A model generated the notes under the pieces. The model was not told where the DNA came from. It searched no databases and saw nothing but the letters and a program-made list of their open reading frames with translations. DNA of 64,000 nucleotides. Source: Oricola sp. Lineage in GTDB: Bacteria > Pseudomonadota > Alphaproteobacteria > Rhizobiales > Rhizobiaceae. Made by a program: the position numbers and the translations under genes. The stretch is from positions 62,001-126,000 of the forward strand of contig NZ_JALEGV010000005.1 of assembly GCF_022763245.1 (NCBI RefSeq), read 5' to 3'. Below are positions 21,372 to 30,514 of this stretch, piece after piece. Numbering within the stretch: the stretch's first letter is position 1; every line of letters begins with the position of its first letter.

Positions 21372-22748
21372 TCAAGCCCCGACGGCGGGCAGAGTAACGC
21401 AAACACGCAGTCCGGACGCGTCGCTTTGCCCCAATTCGATGTTGCCGCCATAGGCCGACGCGGTCTCCGCCACGATGGCGAGACCCAGCCCGGTGCCCGG
21501 CACCGCCTCGTCCAGCCGCTTGCCGCGCTTCAGCGCCTCCTCGCGCTGGCCGGCCGGAATGCCCGGCCCGTCATCGTCGACGACCAGTTCGATCCAGCGC
21601 TTGCCGTCGTCGCCCGATACGGGCGCGATCGTGAGCTCGAATGCGCTTTGCGCCCATTTGCCGGCGTTTTCCAGGAGGTTGCCGAGGATCTCTTCCACGT
21701 CTTCCTTTTCGCCCATGAAAACAAGCGGTTCGGGCGACATGTTCAAAGTTATCGTCTTGTCTGGGTTGAGCTTGCGCATCACCGAGACGAGCTTCTCGGC
21801 CACCGGGCGGATGTCGGTGCGGAAGACCACGCTTTCGCGCTGCGCGGCGATTCGCGCGCGCTTCAGATAGTGCTGGATCTGGTAGTCCATGGCGCGCGCC
21901 TGTTCCTCGACCACCTTGGCCGAGGGGCCGGTCCTGGCGCCCGCCTCGTTGACGATCACCGACAGCGGCGTCTTCAGCGAATGCGCCAGGTTGCCGACCT
22001 GGGTGCGCGCGCGCTCGACGATGCGCTTGTTGTTGTCGATCAGCGCGTTCATCTCGTCGACCAGCGGCTGGATCTCGCTCGGAAACCTTCCCTCCAGCGC
22101 GCTCGCGTCACCGCTGCGGATCGCCGACAGCGCCCGGCGCGCGCGGTCGAGCGGCCGCAGGCCGACGAGCAGGATGGCGACATTGATCAGCACGACGCCG
22201 AGGCCGAAGGCGGCCAGCAGCAGGCCCACGCGCCGCGCGAAACTGCCGACGGTCGCCTCGAACTCGTCCTCGTTGCTGGCGACCTGCAGCCGGGCGATGC
22301 GTCCGCCGCCGACGTCGATCTCCGATTCCAGCACGCGGATGCGGCCGCCTTGCGGGCCGTCGCCGGTCCAGCGCCGCCGGAACTGGCTGTCGAACGGCAC
22401 CTCGGACAGGGTCGGCCGGCCGAATTCGCCCTCCCCGAGTGACGGCGAGGCCAGTGCCTCGCCCTGCACGCCGTCGACGGGGGCGATGCGCCAGTACCAG
22501 CCGGATTCCGGTTGCAGGAACCTGGCGTCGCCGAGATTGGGGCTGCCCTGCAGCACGCCCGCGTCGTTCACCGAAGCGGCGCCGACCAGGATGAACAGTT
22601 GCGCTTCCTGCAGGCTCGCCCGGGAGCGCAGCGCGTCGATGCGGTAGAGCCCGATCAGCAGCGAGCCCAGAAGCGCGATCGCGGCGACGGACCAGAGGCT
22701 GGATATGAGGATGACGCGGACCGCGAGGGAATCGAGTCTCAGCCGCAA
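21372..22748 (-). CDS. feuQ: Sensor histidine kinase, FeuQ-like
   Basis: This 458-residue membrane kinase has TM1 at ~12-35, a periplasmic domain to ~172, TM2 at ~175-196, a HAMP linker, an acceptor His256 in AHSLKTPLSVIVNEA, and an ATPase domain with NLLENAGKWA, DDDGPGIP and GTGLGLAIV. It starts at TTG 4 bases after the feuP stop. Domain order, the neighbour on the promoter side and the feuN-like gene upstream match FeuPQ of rhizobia, which controls envelope functions such as cyclic glucan export. Confidence 0.8.
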   Translation of the reverse strand: MRLRLDSLAVRVILISSLWSVAAIALLGSLLIGLYRIDALRSRASLQEAQLFILVGAASVNDAGVLQGSPNLGDARFLQPESGWYWRIAPVDGVQGEALASPSLGEGEFGRPTLSEVPFDSQFRRRWTGDGPQGGRIRVLESEIDVGGGRIARLQVASNEDEFEATVGSFARRVGLLLAAFGLGVVLINVAILLVGLRPLDRARRALSAIRSGDASALEGRFPSEIQPLVDEMNALIDNNKRIVERARTQVGNLAHSLKTPLSVIVNEAGARTGPSAKVVEEQARAMDYQIQHYLKRARIAAQRESVVFRTDIRPVAEKLVSVMRKLNPDKTITLNMSPEPLVFMGEKEDVEEILGNLLENAGKWAQSAFELTIAPVSGDDGKRWIELVVDDDGPGIPAGQREEALKRGKRLDEAVPGTGLGLAIVAETASAYGGNIELGQSDASGLRVCVTLPAVGA

Positions 22749-22752
22749 GACG

Positions 22753-23427
22753 TCAGCCGGCCTTCTCGTCGGGCGCCGTCATGCGGTAGCCGAGGCCGCG
22801 CACCGTCTCGATGACATCGTGCCCGATCTTGCGGCGCAGGCGGCCGACGAAAACCTCGATGGTGTTGGAATCGCGGTCGAAATCCTGGTCGTAGAGGTGC
22901 TCGACCAGTTCGGTGCGCGAAATCACCTCGCCGAGGTGGTGGCCGAGATAGGAGAGAAGGCGGAATTCGTGCGACGTCAGCTTCAGCGTGATGCCGTCGA
23001 CCACGGCCTTCGAGGCCTTGGTGTCGATCGTCAGCGGGCCGCAGCGGATCTCGGAGGTCGCGTGGCCGGCCGCCCGGCGAATCAGCGCACGCACGCGCGC
23101 CAGCACTTCCTCCACATGGAAGGGCTTGGTCACGTAGTCGTCGGCGCCCGCGTCGATGCCGGAGACCTTGTCGCTCCAGCGGTCGCGCGCGGTGAGAATC
23201 AGCACCGGCATCTTGCGGCCGTCCTCGCGCCAGCGCTGCAGCACGGATATGCCGTCCATCACCGGAAGGCCGATATCCAGGATGATGCAGTCATAGGGCT
23301 CGGTGTCGCCGAGAAAGTGCCCTTCCTCGCCGTCCGTCGCGGCGTCGACCACATAGCCGGCGTCTTCCAACGCGGACTTCAGTTGCGCGTTCAGCGCGGC
23401 GTCATCTTCAACGACGAGAATTCGCAT
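22753..23427 (-). CDS. feuP: OmpR-family response regulator, FeuP-like
   Basis: This 224-residue regulator has a receiver domain with EDD (7-9), phospho-acceptor Asp51 (IILDIGLP), TARDRWSDK and the YVTKPFH switch lysine, followed by a winged helix with SHEFRLLSYLGHH and SNTIEVFVGRLRRKIG. The segment GEEGHFLGDTEPYD is characteristic of the FeuP group. The following kinase gene starts 4 bases after its stop. It is probably phosphorylated by FeuQ and modulated by the small periplasmic protein encoded upstream. Confidence 0.85.
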   Translation of the reverse strand: MRILVVEDDAALNAQLKSALEDAGYVVDAATDGEEGHFLGDTEPYDCIILDIGLPVMDGISVLQRWREDGRKMPVLILTARDRWSDKVSGIDAGADDYVTKPFHVEEVLARVRALIRRAAGHATSEIRCGPLTIDTKASKAVVDGITLKLTSHEFRLLSYLGHHLGEVISRTELVEHLYDQDFDRDSNTIEVFVGRLRRKIGHDVIETVRGLGYRMTAPDEKAG

Positions 23428-23539
23428 GGAATCGTCCCTCCCGCGGCGAAATCGTGCCGAAGGCTACATCAGGGGCGCGTGAACGCCAACGCAGCCTTCG
23501 GCGGAAAGTCAGGCAAGTGCCGGCCCGCTCCAGGCCGGC

Positions 23540-23764
23540 CTATTCATTGACGACGATTTCCTTGCGCTTCGGGCGTTGTCCGTTCGAACCGGGGACGAGA
23601 AGCACGACCTTGCACTTCCCGCCACCGACGGATTCGGCGCTGGCGAGCTGTGCGCCGTTCTGCGCGGCGACCTGCTGGCCGACGGCGTAGCAATTGTCGG
23701 CGGCTGCAGGCGTCACGCCCGCGACGCTCCATGCAACCAGCCCTGTGATGATCAAGCGAAACAT
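23540..23764 (-). CDS. feuN: Small periplasmic protein, candidate FeuN
   Basis: This 74-residue protein has a signal peptide (about 22 residues, ending PAAA) and a short mature domain with Cys25 and Cys51 in an Ala/Gly-rich context, then the basic tail QRPKRKEIVVNE. It lies directly upstream of feuP on the same strand, 112 bases apart. In Sinorhizobium meliloti a small periplasmic protein, FeuN, encoded in this position restrains FeuQ/FeuP signalling. The assignment rests on position, size and export signal; I cannot verify residue identity. The ATG at 23764 follows GGAGA at about 10 bases. Confidence 0.6.
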   Translation of the reverse strand: MFRLIITGLVAWSVAGVTPAAADNCYAVGQQVAAQNGAQLASAESVGGGKCKVVLLVPGSNGQRPKRKEIVVNE

Positions 23765-23903
23765 TGTTCTTGTTCTCCAACTTGGCCGCACCCTAATCGC
23801 ACGAGGCTGAACGGGACATGAATGCTGTCGTAGAGTTACATGCCCCGAACGGCGGACGGATTTCAAGCGATGCGGGCGCCAGCCTTGAGAACGCCGGAAA
23901 AGG

Positions 23904-24101
23904 TCAGAAAAGCTTGCCCAGCCCCGCGTCCTTCGCGATCGCATTCGCGGTGTGCCGGCTCTTCAGATTGCGCGGAACGAGGAGGAGTTTGCCGGTCTCC
24001 GCATGCTGCCATTTTTCATGCGAGCCCTTGGCGTTGCCGACATATTCGAAGCCGGCCTTCACCAGCGCCTGACGAATCGCGGTGTAGTAGCCGTCGACCA
24101 C
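23904..24101 (-). CDS. hicA: HicA-family toxin (mRNA interferase)
   Basis: This 65-residue protein has the double-stranded RNA-binding-like fold of HicA: helix (YYTAIRQALVKAGFEYV), then NAKGSHEKW with the catalytic His, then a beta strand with LLLVPRN and a C-terminal helix with HTANAIAKDAGL. HicA toxins cleave mRNA. It begins with GTG two bases after the stop of the antitoxin gene. The pair lies between feuN and the distal end of the GTA cluster. Confidence 0.87.
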   Translation of the reverse strand: MVDGYYTAIRQALVKAGFEYVGNAKGSHEKWQHAETGKLLLVPRNLKSRHTANAIAKDAGLGKLF

Positions 24102-24103
24102 GA

Positions 24104-24352
24104 TCAGGTCCGGGCGAACTCTTGCGGAGGCTGCCAGACGATCGTCGGAACGAGATCCTTGATCGGAAGGGACGCCAGTTCCGGCACGGTCATGTGATTG
24201 GCGATGACGAGTTCGGCGGCCGTGTCACGCATGATCTCTTCGAATTCCGCGATCGTCTTCGCTTCGATGTGCAGACCGACAATGTCACTCTCGGAGTAGA
24301 AGACCTTGGCCTCCTCGTCCCAGCGAGCCGTAACGGAAAATGTGCGCTTCAT
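24104..24352 (-). CDS. hicB: HicB-like antitoxin (DUF1902)
   Basis: About 82 residues from MKRTFSVTARWDEEAKV. The protein matches the DUF1902 variant of the HicB partial RNase-H-like fold: WDEEAKVFYSESDIVGLHIEA, then a helix FEEIMRDTAAELV and a Pro-rich tail. No separate DNA-binding domain follows, unlike full-length HicB. It precedes hicA in the same transcript, the antitoxin-first order seen for many DUF1902 pairs. It should bind and neutralise HicA. Confidence 0.8.
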   Translation of the reverse strand: MKRTFSVTARWDEEAKVFYSESDIVGLHIEAKTIAEFEEIMRDTAAELVIANHMTVPELASLPIKDLVPTIVWQPPQEFART

Positions 24353-24505
24353 TCTCGGGTCATCCGTGCGATGCGAGGTGCGGAACGCCTTCAACGTTCC
24401 CGCTGCGCATTATATGGCACCAAATTCCGGCAATTTACAGGGAGCGCTCAAGGGAGTTGCTGGCCGCGCACCCCGCAAGGCGCGCGGCGAAGGCATCCGC
24501 AGGTT

Positions 24506-24712
24506 TCAAGCGATCCGGCTGGTCGCCCCGACGCGCCCGAGAATCGCGATGATCCCGGCCACGGCGGAGACCGTCTGCAGGATCGCTTCCGTCAGCGCGG
24601 CCTGTCCCGCGGCGTCCACGCCGAGGCCGAACATCGCACCGAGCGTCGCGGCGACGCTGACCAGCGCCCCCCAGATGGTTTTCGACAAATACCAGGGTTT
24701 TTCGTCACTCAT
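24506..24712 (-). CDS. Small holin-like membrane protein
   Basis: This 68-residue protein has two hydrophobic helices (~13-31 and ~40-60) behind a short polar N-terminus (MSDEKPWYLSKTIWG). The SKTIWGALV start is typical of a family of putative phage holins. It lies 17 bases after g15 on the same strand, so it would be the last gene of the GTA operon. Holins release phage or GTA particles by permeabilising the inner membrane for the endolysin. No endolysin gene is adjacent. The assignment is by topology and position. Confidence 0.65.
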   Translation of the reverse strand: MSDEKPWYLSKTIWGALVSVAATLGAMFGLGVDAAGQAALTEAILQTVSAVAGIIAILGRVGATSRIA

Positions 24713-24729
24713 GCGTTCTTCCTTTCGTT

Positions 24730-27700
24730 TCAGGGGAGAGTGATGGATGTGCGCGCGGGCGCGCCCTCGCCGACGGCGAGACTGATCTGCGCGACCTCGA
24801 GATCGAGAAGCGCGCCGGGCAGGTCGAGGCCGAGCGTCGCCGCCGTCACGGCGTCGAGCGCCAGGGCCGGCTCGGTCGTTTCATTCGACAGGACGACGCT
24901 CCCGCCGTCGAAGAGGCGGACCGCGTAGCGCTCCTCGTCTTCGCCGAGCGGCACCTCCAGACCGAGCCAGGAATCGCCGTCGATGCGGGTGCGCCGGATC
25001 CAGGAGAGCGCGACGCCGCCCTCGTCCGTCCGCACCGCTTTCAGATGCACCGGCGACAGCGGCGTCAGCGCTTTCAGGCCGCCAATCGCCTCGACCGTCT
25101 CGAAGTAACGGTCGGTGAAGGCACGGCCGGCGACGCCGATGCGCCATTGCATGGCAAGGCCGATCTCCTCGGCGCGCAGCCCCGCGGGCACGACGGCTTC
25201 GTTCAGCAGCACGACGCGGGCGCCGACGAGCGCGCCGGCGAGCATCGCGGCTTCCGTACCGCCCTGCCCGCGCAACAGTCCGGTCAGGCGCCAGCGGTTC
25301 GCCTCGGTCTCCTCGGCGTCGAGAAACTGGGCGACTTCCCACGCCCCGTTCGCCGCCTCCACCGCCAGCAGGTTGCGCCCCGCGAGCAGCGCCGTCTCGC
25401 CGACGCTTGCAAACGCGCCGGACGGCACGGCGACGTCGATCGCGTTGGCGCGGTCGAACCGTCCCGAGAACGCGCCGGCCAGCGGCGTGACGAGTTCGCC
25501 GATCACCGCATTCGATAGCGCCTGCGTCCGGTATTCGAACCCCGAGCTTTCCGGCGAAACATGGACCGCCTGAACGCACGGCGGCGACGACCATGTCGCC
25601 AGCATGAACTGGTCCTGCGGATCGCGGCCCGGCCGCATCGGCAGGTCCATGAGCACGATGTCCGGCGCGCCGGCCGTGTCGCCCAGCGCCTGCGGCCGCT
25701 GCGCCGGCAGGTGCGGCCTGCGCGCATTGGCGGGCCGGCCCGCGACCGGCACCGCCTCCAGCCTGACGCTGTCGCCAAGATCGGCGCGGGTCACCAGCCA
25801 GCGTTCCTTCGGCTTGGAGGCGAAGGCGAAGACGGTGCCCGGCGCCAGCTCGGCATGGCGCCACGGCAGGGCGAAGCGCAACAGGCGGCCATGCGCCCAG
25901 GCGCGGGCCAGCATCCGGTCGGCGAGCGCGTCGATGGTGCTCGCGTCGCCGATCACCGGCAGGTCTACGGTCTCCTGCCGCCGCCCTCCGGTTTCCAGCC
26001 GGCGCGAATAGCTCGTCGCCGCGCGGTAGTCGCCGAGCCCGTCGCGATAGCCGGCGACGATCTCGACCGGCAATTCGCTCTTCTGCGTCTCGGTCAGATC
26101 CCGCAGTGCCTCGCCCTCGATATCGACCACGTCGCCGTCGTCGATCAGCCGCGTCAGCGCCGCCCCTTCGGAAGAGAGCGCGACACCGCCGCTGTCGGAG
26201 GCAACCCAGCCGAAGGCGTCGGCCAGCGGTTCCAGCACGTCGCGCATGGACGCGGGCTGCGACACGACCACCCCCTGCACGCAATCGGCCACCGCCGCGT
26301 CGATCGTCTCGCCGATGCCCTGCCCGGCCAGCAGGCTCTCGACCGTCTCGCGCAGCGGCGCGGTGCCGAGCCGTCCGTTCAGCCAGTGGCCGCGCAGCCA
26401 GTTCTCGCCGTCGCCCCAGACATCCGTCGCCATGGGAAACGCCGGAAACGGCCGCGCGTCCCACGCCCACAGGAACAGGCGCGATACGTCCACCATCGGC
26501 TCGCCGGTCACCGGCGACAGCGGATTGGCCGCGACGCCGCTCGTCCAGTGGTCGAGATGCGCTTCCAGGAAGGCGCGCTGCTCGGCGTCGTCGCGCCCGC
26601 CATTGGAAAACCACGGCACCGCGCTTTCGGAGGATTTTGCGTCGGTGAAGACATTGGGCTGCGTCGCGCCCTTGTCGATCGCCGGGCAGCCCAGTTCCAT
26701 GAACCAGATCGGCTTGGAGCCCGGCACCCAGCCGGTCGGTCCCGGCAGTTCGGCACCGCCGATACGGTCGTGATGCGCGTTCGACCACCAGGAGACGAGG
26801 TCCTTGTAACGGAACACCCAGGGCTTTCCCGCCAGCCCGTCGGTGATCGCCGTGCGCAGCCGCGCCGCGCGATCCTCGGCCGACGCATAGTACCAGTCGA
26901 AGCCCTCGCCGCCGGCGATCGCCGCGCGAAACGCGTCCCGGTCGGAAGCCTGCATCTGCCCGTCCGGATTGTCGCCCGGATCGGCGACGTCGCCGTCGCG
27001 CCAGTCGGAGAGCGGCATGTAATTGTCGATGCCGACCGCGTCGATGTCGGCGTCCGCCCAGAGCGGGTCGAGATGGAACAGCACGGCGCCCGAACCGTCC
27101 TGCGGATGGTAGCCGAAATATTCCGACCAATCGGCCGCATAGGTGATGGCGCACCCGCCGCCTACCGTCGCGCGCACCTCTGCCGCAAGCGCCTTCAGGG
27201 CATCGACGAAGACGAAGGCGCCGGTGTCGTCGCGCACCTGCGTCAGCCCGCGCATTTCCGATCCGATCACGATCGCGTCCACCCCGCCGGCCGCCACCGC
27301 GAGGCTCGCATAGTGATTCACCATGCGGCGGTAACCTTCCGGATTATCGGCGAAATCCGCGATCTGGCTTGCGGCCGCCGCCGTCCGGTCGGCCGTTCCG
27401 GGCCGGCCGATGGCGGGGTCGCAGCCAATGCGTCCGCGCCACGGATAGGCCGGCTGCGTGCCGTCCGACCACGGGTCCGGGAGCGCGGTGTCCGCCGGCA
27501 CGTCCATCAGGATGAAGGGGCAGAGCGTCACCTTCAGCCCGCGCGCCTTCAGGTCGGCGATCGCCGCCGTGACGCTCGCGTCGGACGGCGTGCCGCCGAA
27601 GGCCGGGCTTCCGTCCGACAGCGACACAACATGCACGCCGGCATCGTCGCGCGCCATGCCGGCGACGCTCCAGGCCTCGCTCTCGCCGCCGCCCGCCGCC

Positions 27701-28563
27701 GACACCACGCCCGGCCTCAGCCGGCATGTCGCGGCGCGCAGATCGTCCCCGAACCAGGCGACGATCAGCGAGACGTGCTCGAGGTTCGGGCAGATCGCCT
27801 GCAGCTCGTCGATGGAGGCCTCCCAGTCGGACCCGGCATGCAGCACATGCCGGTTCAGTTCCTCCGTCTCGCCCCGGCGCGGCCTCGCCGTCACCAGCTG
27901 CGGCGCATAGCCGTGCTCGGTCGAGCCGGGGATGACGCAGACCGCGCGGACCTGCCCTTCCAGCGCCCCGACCGGGCGCACGACCTCGACCTGGAATTGC
28001 GGAATGCGATTGCCGAAGCGCTCCAGCGGCAGCCGCTCGAAGACGATGCAGGCCGTGCCGCGAAAGGCCGGCGCGAACCCCGCGCCCTGCTTCGCCTCGA
28101 TCAGCGGATCGGGCGCCTGCGTCTCGTCGCCGGGATAGACCCGCATCTCGATGTCGGAGAGATCGAGTTCCTTCCCGTCGGCCCAGACGCGCCGCACCGC
28201 CGCCACCGGTCCCTCGCAGAGGCCGATCGCCAGGTTGGCGAAATAGGAATAGGTGGTGACCTTCGGCCCGCCCTTGCCGCCCCGGCGCTCCGTCGTCGCC
28301 GTTTCCTCGAACCGCGTCGCCCAGATGACCGTGCCGGCGATGCGCGCCTGGCCGCAGACGCGCGCCATGGGCGCGCCTTCCTCCGCCGTCAGCGGCCGGC
28401 CGCCGGACAGCCGCGCGCCCTCGATGCGGCGGGTGGAATTGATCAGCGCGGTGTCGAGCGCATAGCCGGCCAGCGCGCCGGCAGCCGTGCCGATCGCAGC
28501 ACCGGTCGCGCCGAAAACGCCGCCGAGCAGCCCGCCCGCGGCCTGCAGCAACAGGGTCGCCAT
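24730..28563 (-). CDS. GTA g15: baseplate/tail fibre multidomain protein
   Basis: This 1277-residue protein is the largest of the GTA tail tip. It has a hydrophobic Gly/Ala-rich N-terminal segment (~1-40), phage-tail baseplate domains, and a TIM-barrel glycoside-hydrolase-like domain (~320-720) containing KGATQPNVF and a WFMELGCPAIDKG segment. Phage-tail_3-like beta domains (~750-1277) follow. It should contact and locally degrade the recipient's envelope. Length and order agree with Rhodobacter GTA g15. No frameshift is seen. Confidence 0.9.
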   Translation of the reverse strand: MATLLLQAAGGLLGGVFGATGAAIGTAAGALAGYALDTALINSTRRIEGARLSGGRPLTAEEGAPMARVCGQARIAGTVIWATRFEETATTERRGGKGGPKVTTYSYFANLAIGLCEGPVAAVRRVWADGKELDLSDIEMRVYPGDETQAPDPLIEAKQGAGFAPAFRGTACIVFERLPLERFGNRIPQFQVEVVRPVGALEGQVRAVCVIPGSTEHGYAPQLVTARPRRGETEELNRHVLHAGSDWEASIDELQAICPNLEHVSLIVAWFGDDLRAATCRLRPGVVSAAGGGESEAWSVAGMARDDAGVHVVSLSDGSPAFGGTPSDASVTAAIADLKARGLKVTLCPFILMDVPADTALPDPWSDGTQPAYPWRGRIGCDPAIGRPGTADRTAAAASQIADFADNPEGYRRMVNHYASLAVAAGGVDAIVIGSEMRGLTQVRDDTGAFVFVDALKALAAEVRATVGGGCAITYAADWSEYFGYHPQDGSGAVLFHLDPLWADADIDAVGIDNYMPLSDWRDGDVADPGDNPDGQMQASDRDAFRAAIAGGEGFDWYYASAEDRAARLRTAITDGLAGKPWVFRYKDLVSWWSNAHHDRIGGAELPGPTGWVPGSKPIWFMELGCPAIDKGATQPNVFTDAKSSESAVPWFSNGGRDDAEQRAFLEAHLDHWTSGVAANPLSPVTGEPMVDVSRLFLWAWDARPFPAFPMATDVWGDGENWLRGHWLNGRLGTAPLRETVESLLAGQGIGETIDAAVADCVQGVVVSQPASMRDVLEPLADAFGWVASDSGGVALSSEGAALTRLIDDGDVVDIEGEALRDLTETQKSELPVEIVAGYRDGLGDYRAATSYSRRLETGGRRQETVDLPVIGDASTIDALADRMLARAWAHGRLLRFALPWRHAELAPGTVFAFASKPKERWLVTRADLGDSVRLEAVPVAGRPANARRPHLPAQRPQALGDTAGAPDIVLMDLPMRPGRDPQDQFMLATWSSPPCVQAVHVSPESSGFEYRTQALSNAVIGELVTPLAGAFSGRFDRANAIDVAVPSGAFASVGETALLAGRNLLAVEAANGAWEVAQFLDAEETEANRWRLTGLLRGQGGTEAAMLAGALVGARVVLLNEAVVPAGLRAEEIGLAMQWRIGVAGRAFTDRYFETVEAIGGLKALTPLSPVHLKAVRTDEGGVALSWIRRTRIDGDSWLGLEVPLGEDEERYAVRLFDGGSVVLSNETTEPALALDAVTAATLGLDLPGALLDLEVAQISLAVGEGAPARTSITLP

Positions 28564-28575
28564 GGAAAGTCTCCG

Positions 28576-29049
28576 TCAGTGATGAGGAAAGGCGAAGACG
28601 CCCGCCAGCCGCCTTCGCCAGCCGGGCACGAAGGCGGACGCCATGACGGCGTGGCCTTCATAGGCGTGGATGATGCGGTCAGGCGCGGCGAGGATCGCCA
28701 GATGCTTCGCCGCCGCGCCCGCCTGCCAGCGAAAGGCGAGGATGTCGCCCGGGCGCATCTCTCCGGGCACGACGGGGTCGCACCGGTCGCGCAGCGCGTC
28801 GAGGAGCGGCTCGCCCGGCGCGGTCTCCGCCCAGTCCGGCGCATAGGCGCAACGCACCGCGATCCGCTCTCCATAGAGCGCGCGCCAGATCCCGATCACG
28901 AGGCCGAGGCAGTCGCAGCCCACCTGCCGGCGGCTCGCCTGGTGGCGATAGGGCGTACCGATCCAGTCCTCGGCGATGGCGAGCGCCCGTGCCCGCGTCG
29001 CCTCACGGGACAAGCGGGCCGCCGTCGAATTCGGTCTCGTCATCGGCAT
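28576..29049 (-). CDS. GTA g14: NlpC/P60 peptidase
   Basis: This 157-residue protein has the NlpC/P60 cysteine peptidase signature GCDCLGLV (nucleophile Cys47), GDILAFRW and a His in AAKHLAILA. It should cut peptidoglycan stem peptides at the tail tip during DNA delivery. The frame overlaps g13 by 47 bases from the ATG at 29049. A TTG at 29013 would shorten the overlap to 11 bases, so the start is uncertain. It stands 12 bases upstream of g15. Confidence 0.9.
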   Translation of the reverse strand: MPMTRPNSTAARLSREATRARALAIAEDWIGTPYRHQASRRQVGCDCLGLVIGIWRALYGERIAVRCAYAPDWAETAPGEPLLDALRDRCDPVVPGEMRPGDILAFRWQAGAAAKHLAILAAPDRIIHAYEGHAVMASAFVPGWRRRLAGVFAFPHH

Positions 29050-29896
29050 AGTTCAGCGCCACGTCGTTGCCCGGAACATGCGGGAAGCCGCGGAAATTGA
29101 TCCCGTTGGAAAACTTCGCCCGGCAGGTCTCGAAACGCTTGTCGCAGCCGGCGGCCAGCGTGAAGGCGTCGCCGGCCCCGATCCCGGCCATGCCCGGCTC
29201 GAACAGCGACAGCACGTGCCGGCCGTCCACCGCGTCCGCCCGCATGGCCGCGACCGTGGCCGCACGCCCCTGCCGCGCGCCGGACGTCCAGGTCAGCTGC
29301 CCGTGCAGGAACCAGCCGTCGTCGAACCCGGCGAGACCGGTCACGGTCAGTTCGCCGCCGGCGACCGCCACGACGCTGCCCGACGCCGAAAAGCCCGGCG
29401 CGCCCGTGTCGAAGCCGCAGCGGCCGTCGCCCAGATCGGCGTCGCAGCGCCGCAGGAACAGCCGCCCGCGCCGCTCGTCGAAGCGCGCCGACAGGCTGCG
29501 CAGCTCGACGCGGAACGCGCCGTCGGTCCGCCTTATCTCGCCGATCACATGGCGCTTCAGGAGCCCGGCCTGATCCGGCGCGCTCCAGTTGACCAGATAT
29601 TGCTCGACCGCCGCGCCGTCATAGCGGCCGGCCTCGATGTCGGCGTCGGTGATCGCCTCCGAAGACAGGGCGCCCGCGACTTCCGCCGTGTCGCCGGCAA
29701 GGCCGAGGCCGGATTCGATCGCGCCCGCGACGAACCCCGTCGCCGGCTCGCAGGCGACGCCGTCGACGGTCAGGGCGCGGTCGTGATCGGTGAAGCCAAG
29801 CACGACGCCGTCGGTCCTGCGCAGGATCCAGCAGAAGCAGACCGTGGTGACCGCCTGCGCCAGATGATCGCGCAGGGCCTGCGGCAGGGCCGTCAT
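29003..29896 (-). CDS. GTA g13: DUF2163 distal tail protein
   Basis: This 297-residue protein matches the GTA g13 / DUF2163 family (phage BR0599-like C-terminus). Recognisable segments are VTTVCFCWILRRTDGVVLGFTDHD near residues 15-40, a LFLRRCDADLGDGRCG Cys-rich motif, and a C-terminal CDKRFETCRAKF, NFRGFPHVPG motif. The cysteine pattern near the C-terminus of this family in Rhodobacter GTA binds an iron-sulfur cluster at the tail hub. The start overlaps the g12 stop by 4 bases. Confidence 0.92.
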   Translation of the reverse strand: MTALPQALRDHLAQAVTTVCFCWILRRTDGVVLGFTDHDRALTVDGVACEPATGFVAGAIESGLGLAGDTAEVAGALSSEAITDADIEAGRYDGAAVEQYLVNWSAPDQAGLLKRHVIGEIRRTDGAFRVELRSLSARFDERRGRLFLRRCDADLGDGRCGFDTGAPGFSASGSVVAVAGGELTVTGLAGFDDGWFLHGQLTWTSGARQGRAATVAAMRADAVDGRHVLSLFEPGMAGIGAGDAFTLAAGCDKRFETCRAKFSNGINFRGFPHVPGNDVALNYADDETEFDGGPLVP

Positions 29897-30504
29897 TCGA
29901 ACACCTCCACCAGCCGGATGTCGGGGATCTCGCCCGCTTCATGCGCCGTCTGCGTCACGGCGAGTTGCGCATTGTCGAAGCGCACCGGCACGTGAAACTG
30001 GAACCCCGCGGTCACCGCCGCGCCTTCGGCCGGCGCGACCGCCAGCGTCACGATGCCGGTCAGGAGATCGACGGTGAAATCGTCCGGCTGGGCCAGTTCG
30101 CCCCCGTCAACGGCGACGCGCACCGTCTCTTCCACCGGCTTGGTGACCGGCCGGTCCGTGCCCAACGCCAGTTGGAAATCGACCGTCGCGCCGTCGCCCG
30201 TGCCGATCGCCCTGTCGGTCGGCGCGATCGTTTCGCCGGGTGCGCAGGAGCGGTGATCGACCGGATCGAGGAAGCGGAACGCATGCAGCGGCCCGCCGCG
30301 ATCCTCGAAGAATTGCAAGAGCTTGCGCAGATCGGCGAAGGATTTGATTCCGGTCGAGATCGCGTAGGTCCTGCGCGCCCGCGACCAGCGCGCATTGCGC
30401 TGCTCGAGCCCGGATGCCAGCCGCACGATCTCCACCTGCCGCTCCGGCCCGCCGCTCGCGCCGAAGGCGAGGCGCGACTGGAAAATGACGTCGTCAAAGC
30501 TCAT
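29893..30504 (-). CDS. GTA g12: DUF2460 distal tail protein
   Basis: This 203-residue protein matches DUF2460 of GTA g12. It has a typical N-terminus with FDDVIFQSRLAFGASGGPE, then ERQVEIVRLASGLEQRNARW, then a FRFLDPVDHRS segment and a C-terminus VRFDNAQLAVT. It forms the distal tail ring between the tail tube and the hub. I start at MSFDDV and drop a long upstream extension. The start is 10 bases after the g11 stop. Confidence 0.93.
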   Translation of the reverse strand: MSFDDVIFQSRLAFGASGGPERQVEIVRLASGLEQRNARWSRARRTYAISTGIKSFADLRKLLQFFEDRGGPLHAFRFLDPVDHRSCAPGETIAPTDRAIGTGDGATVDFQLALGTDRPVTKPVEETVRVAVDGGELAQPDDFTVDLLTGIVTLAVAPAEGAAVTAGFQFHVPVRFDNAQLAVTQTAHEAGEIPDIRLVEVFE

Positions 30505-30514
30505 GGGATTGTCC

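Noticed and set aside
25561..29100. 1179-codon open frame antisense to GTA g13-g15
   Set aside because: Composition is Arg/Gly/His-rich, no motif is found, and it spans several real genes on the other strand.
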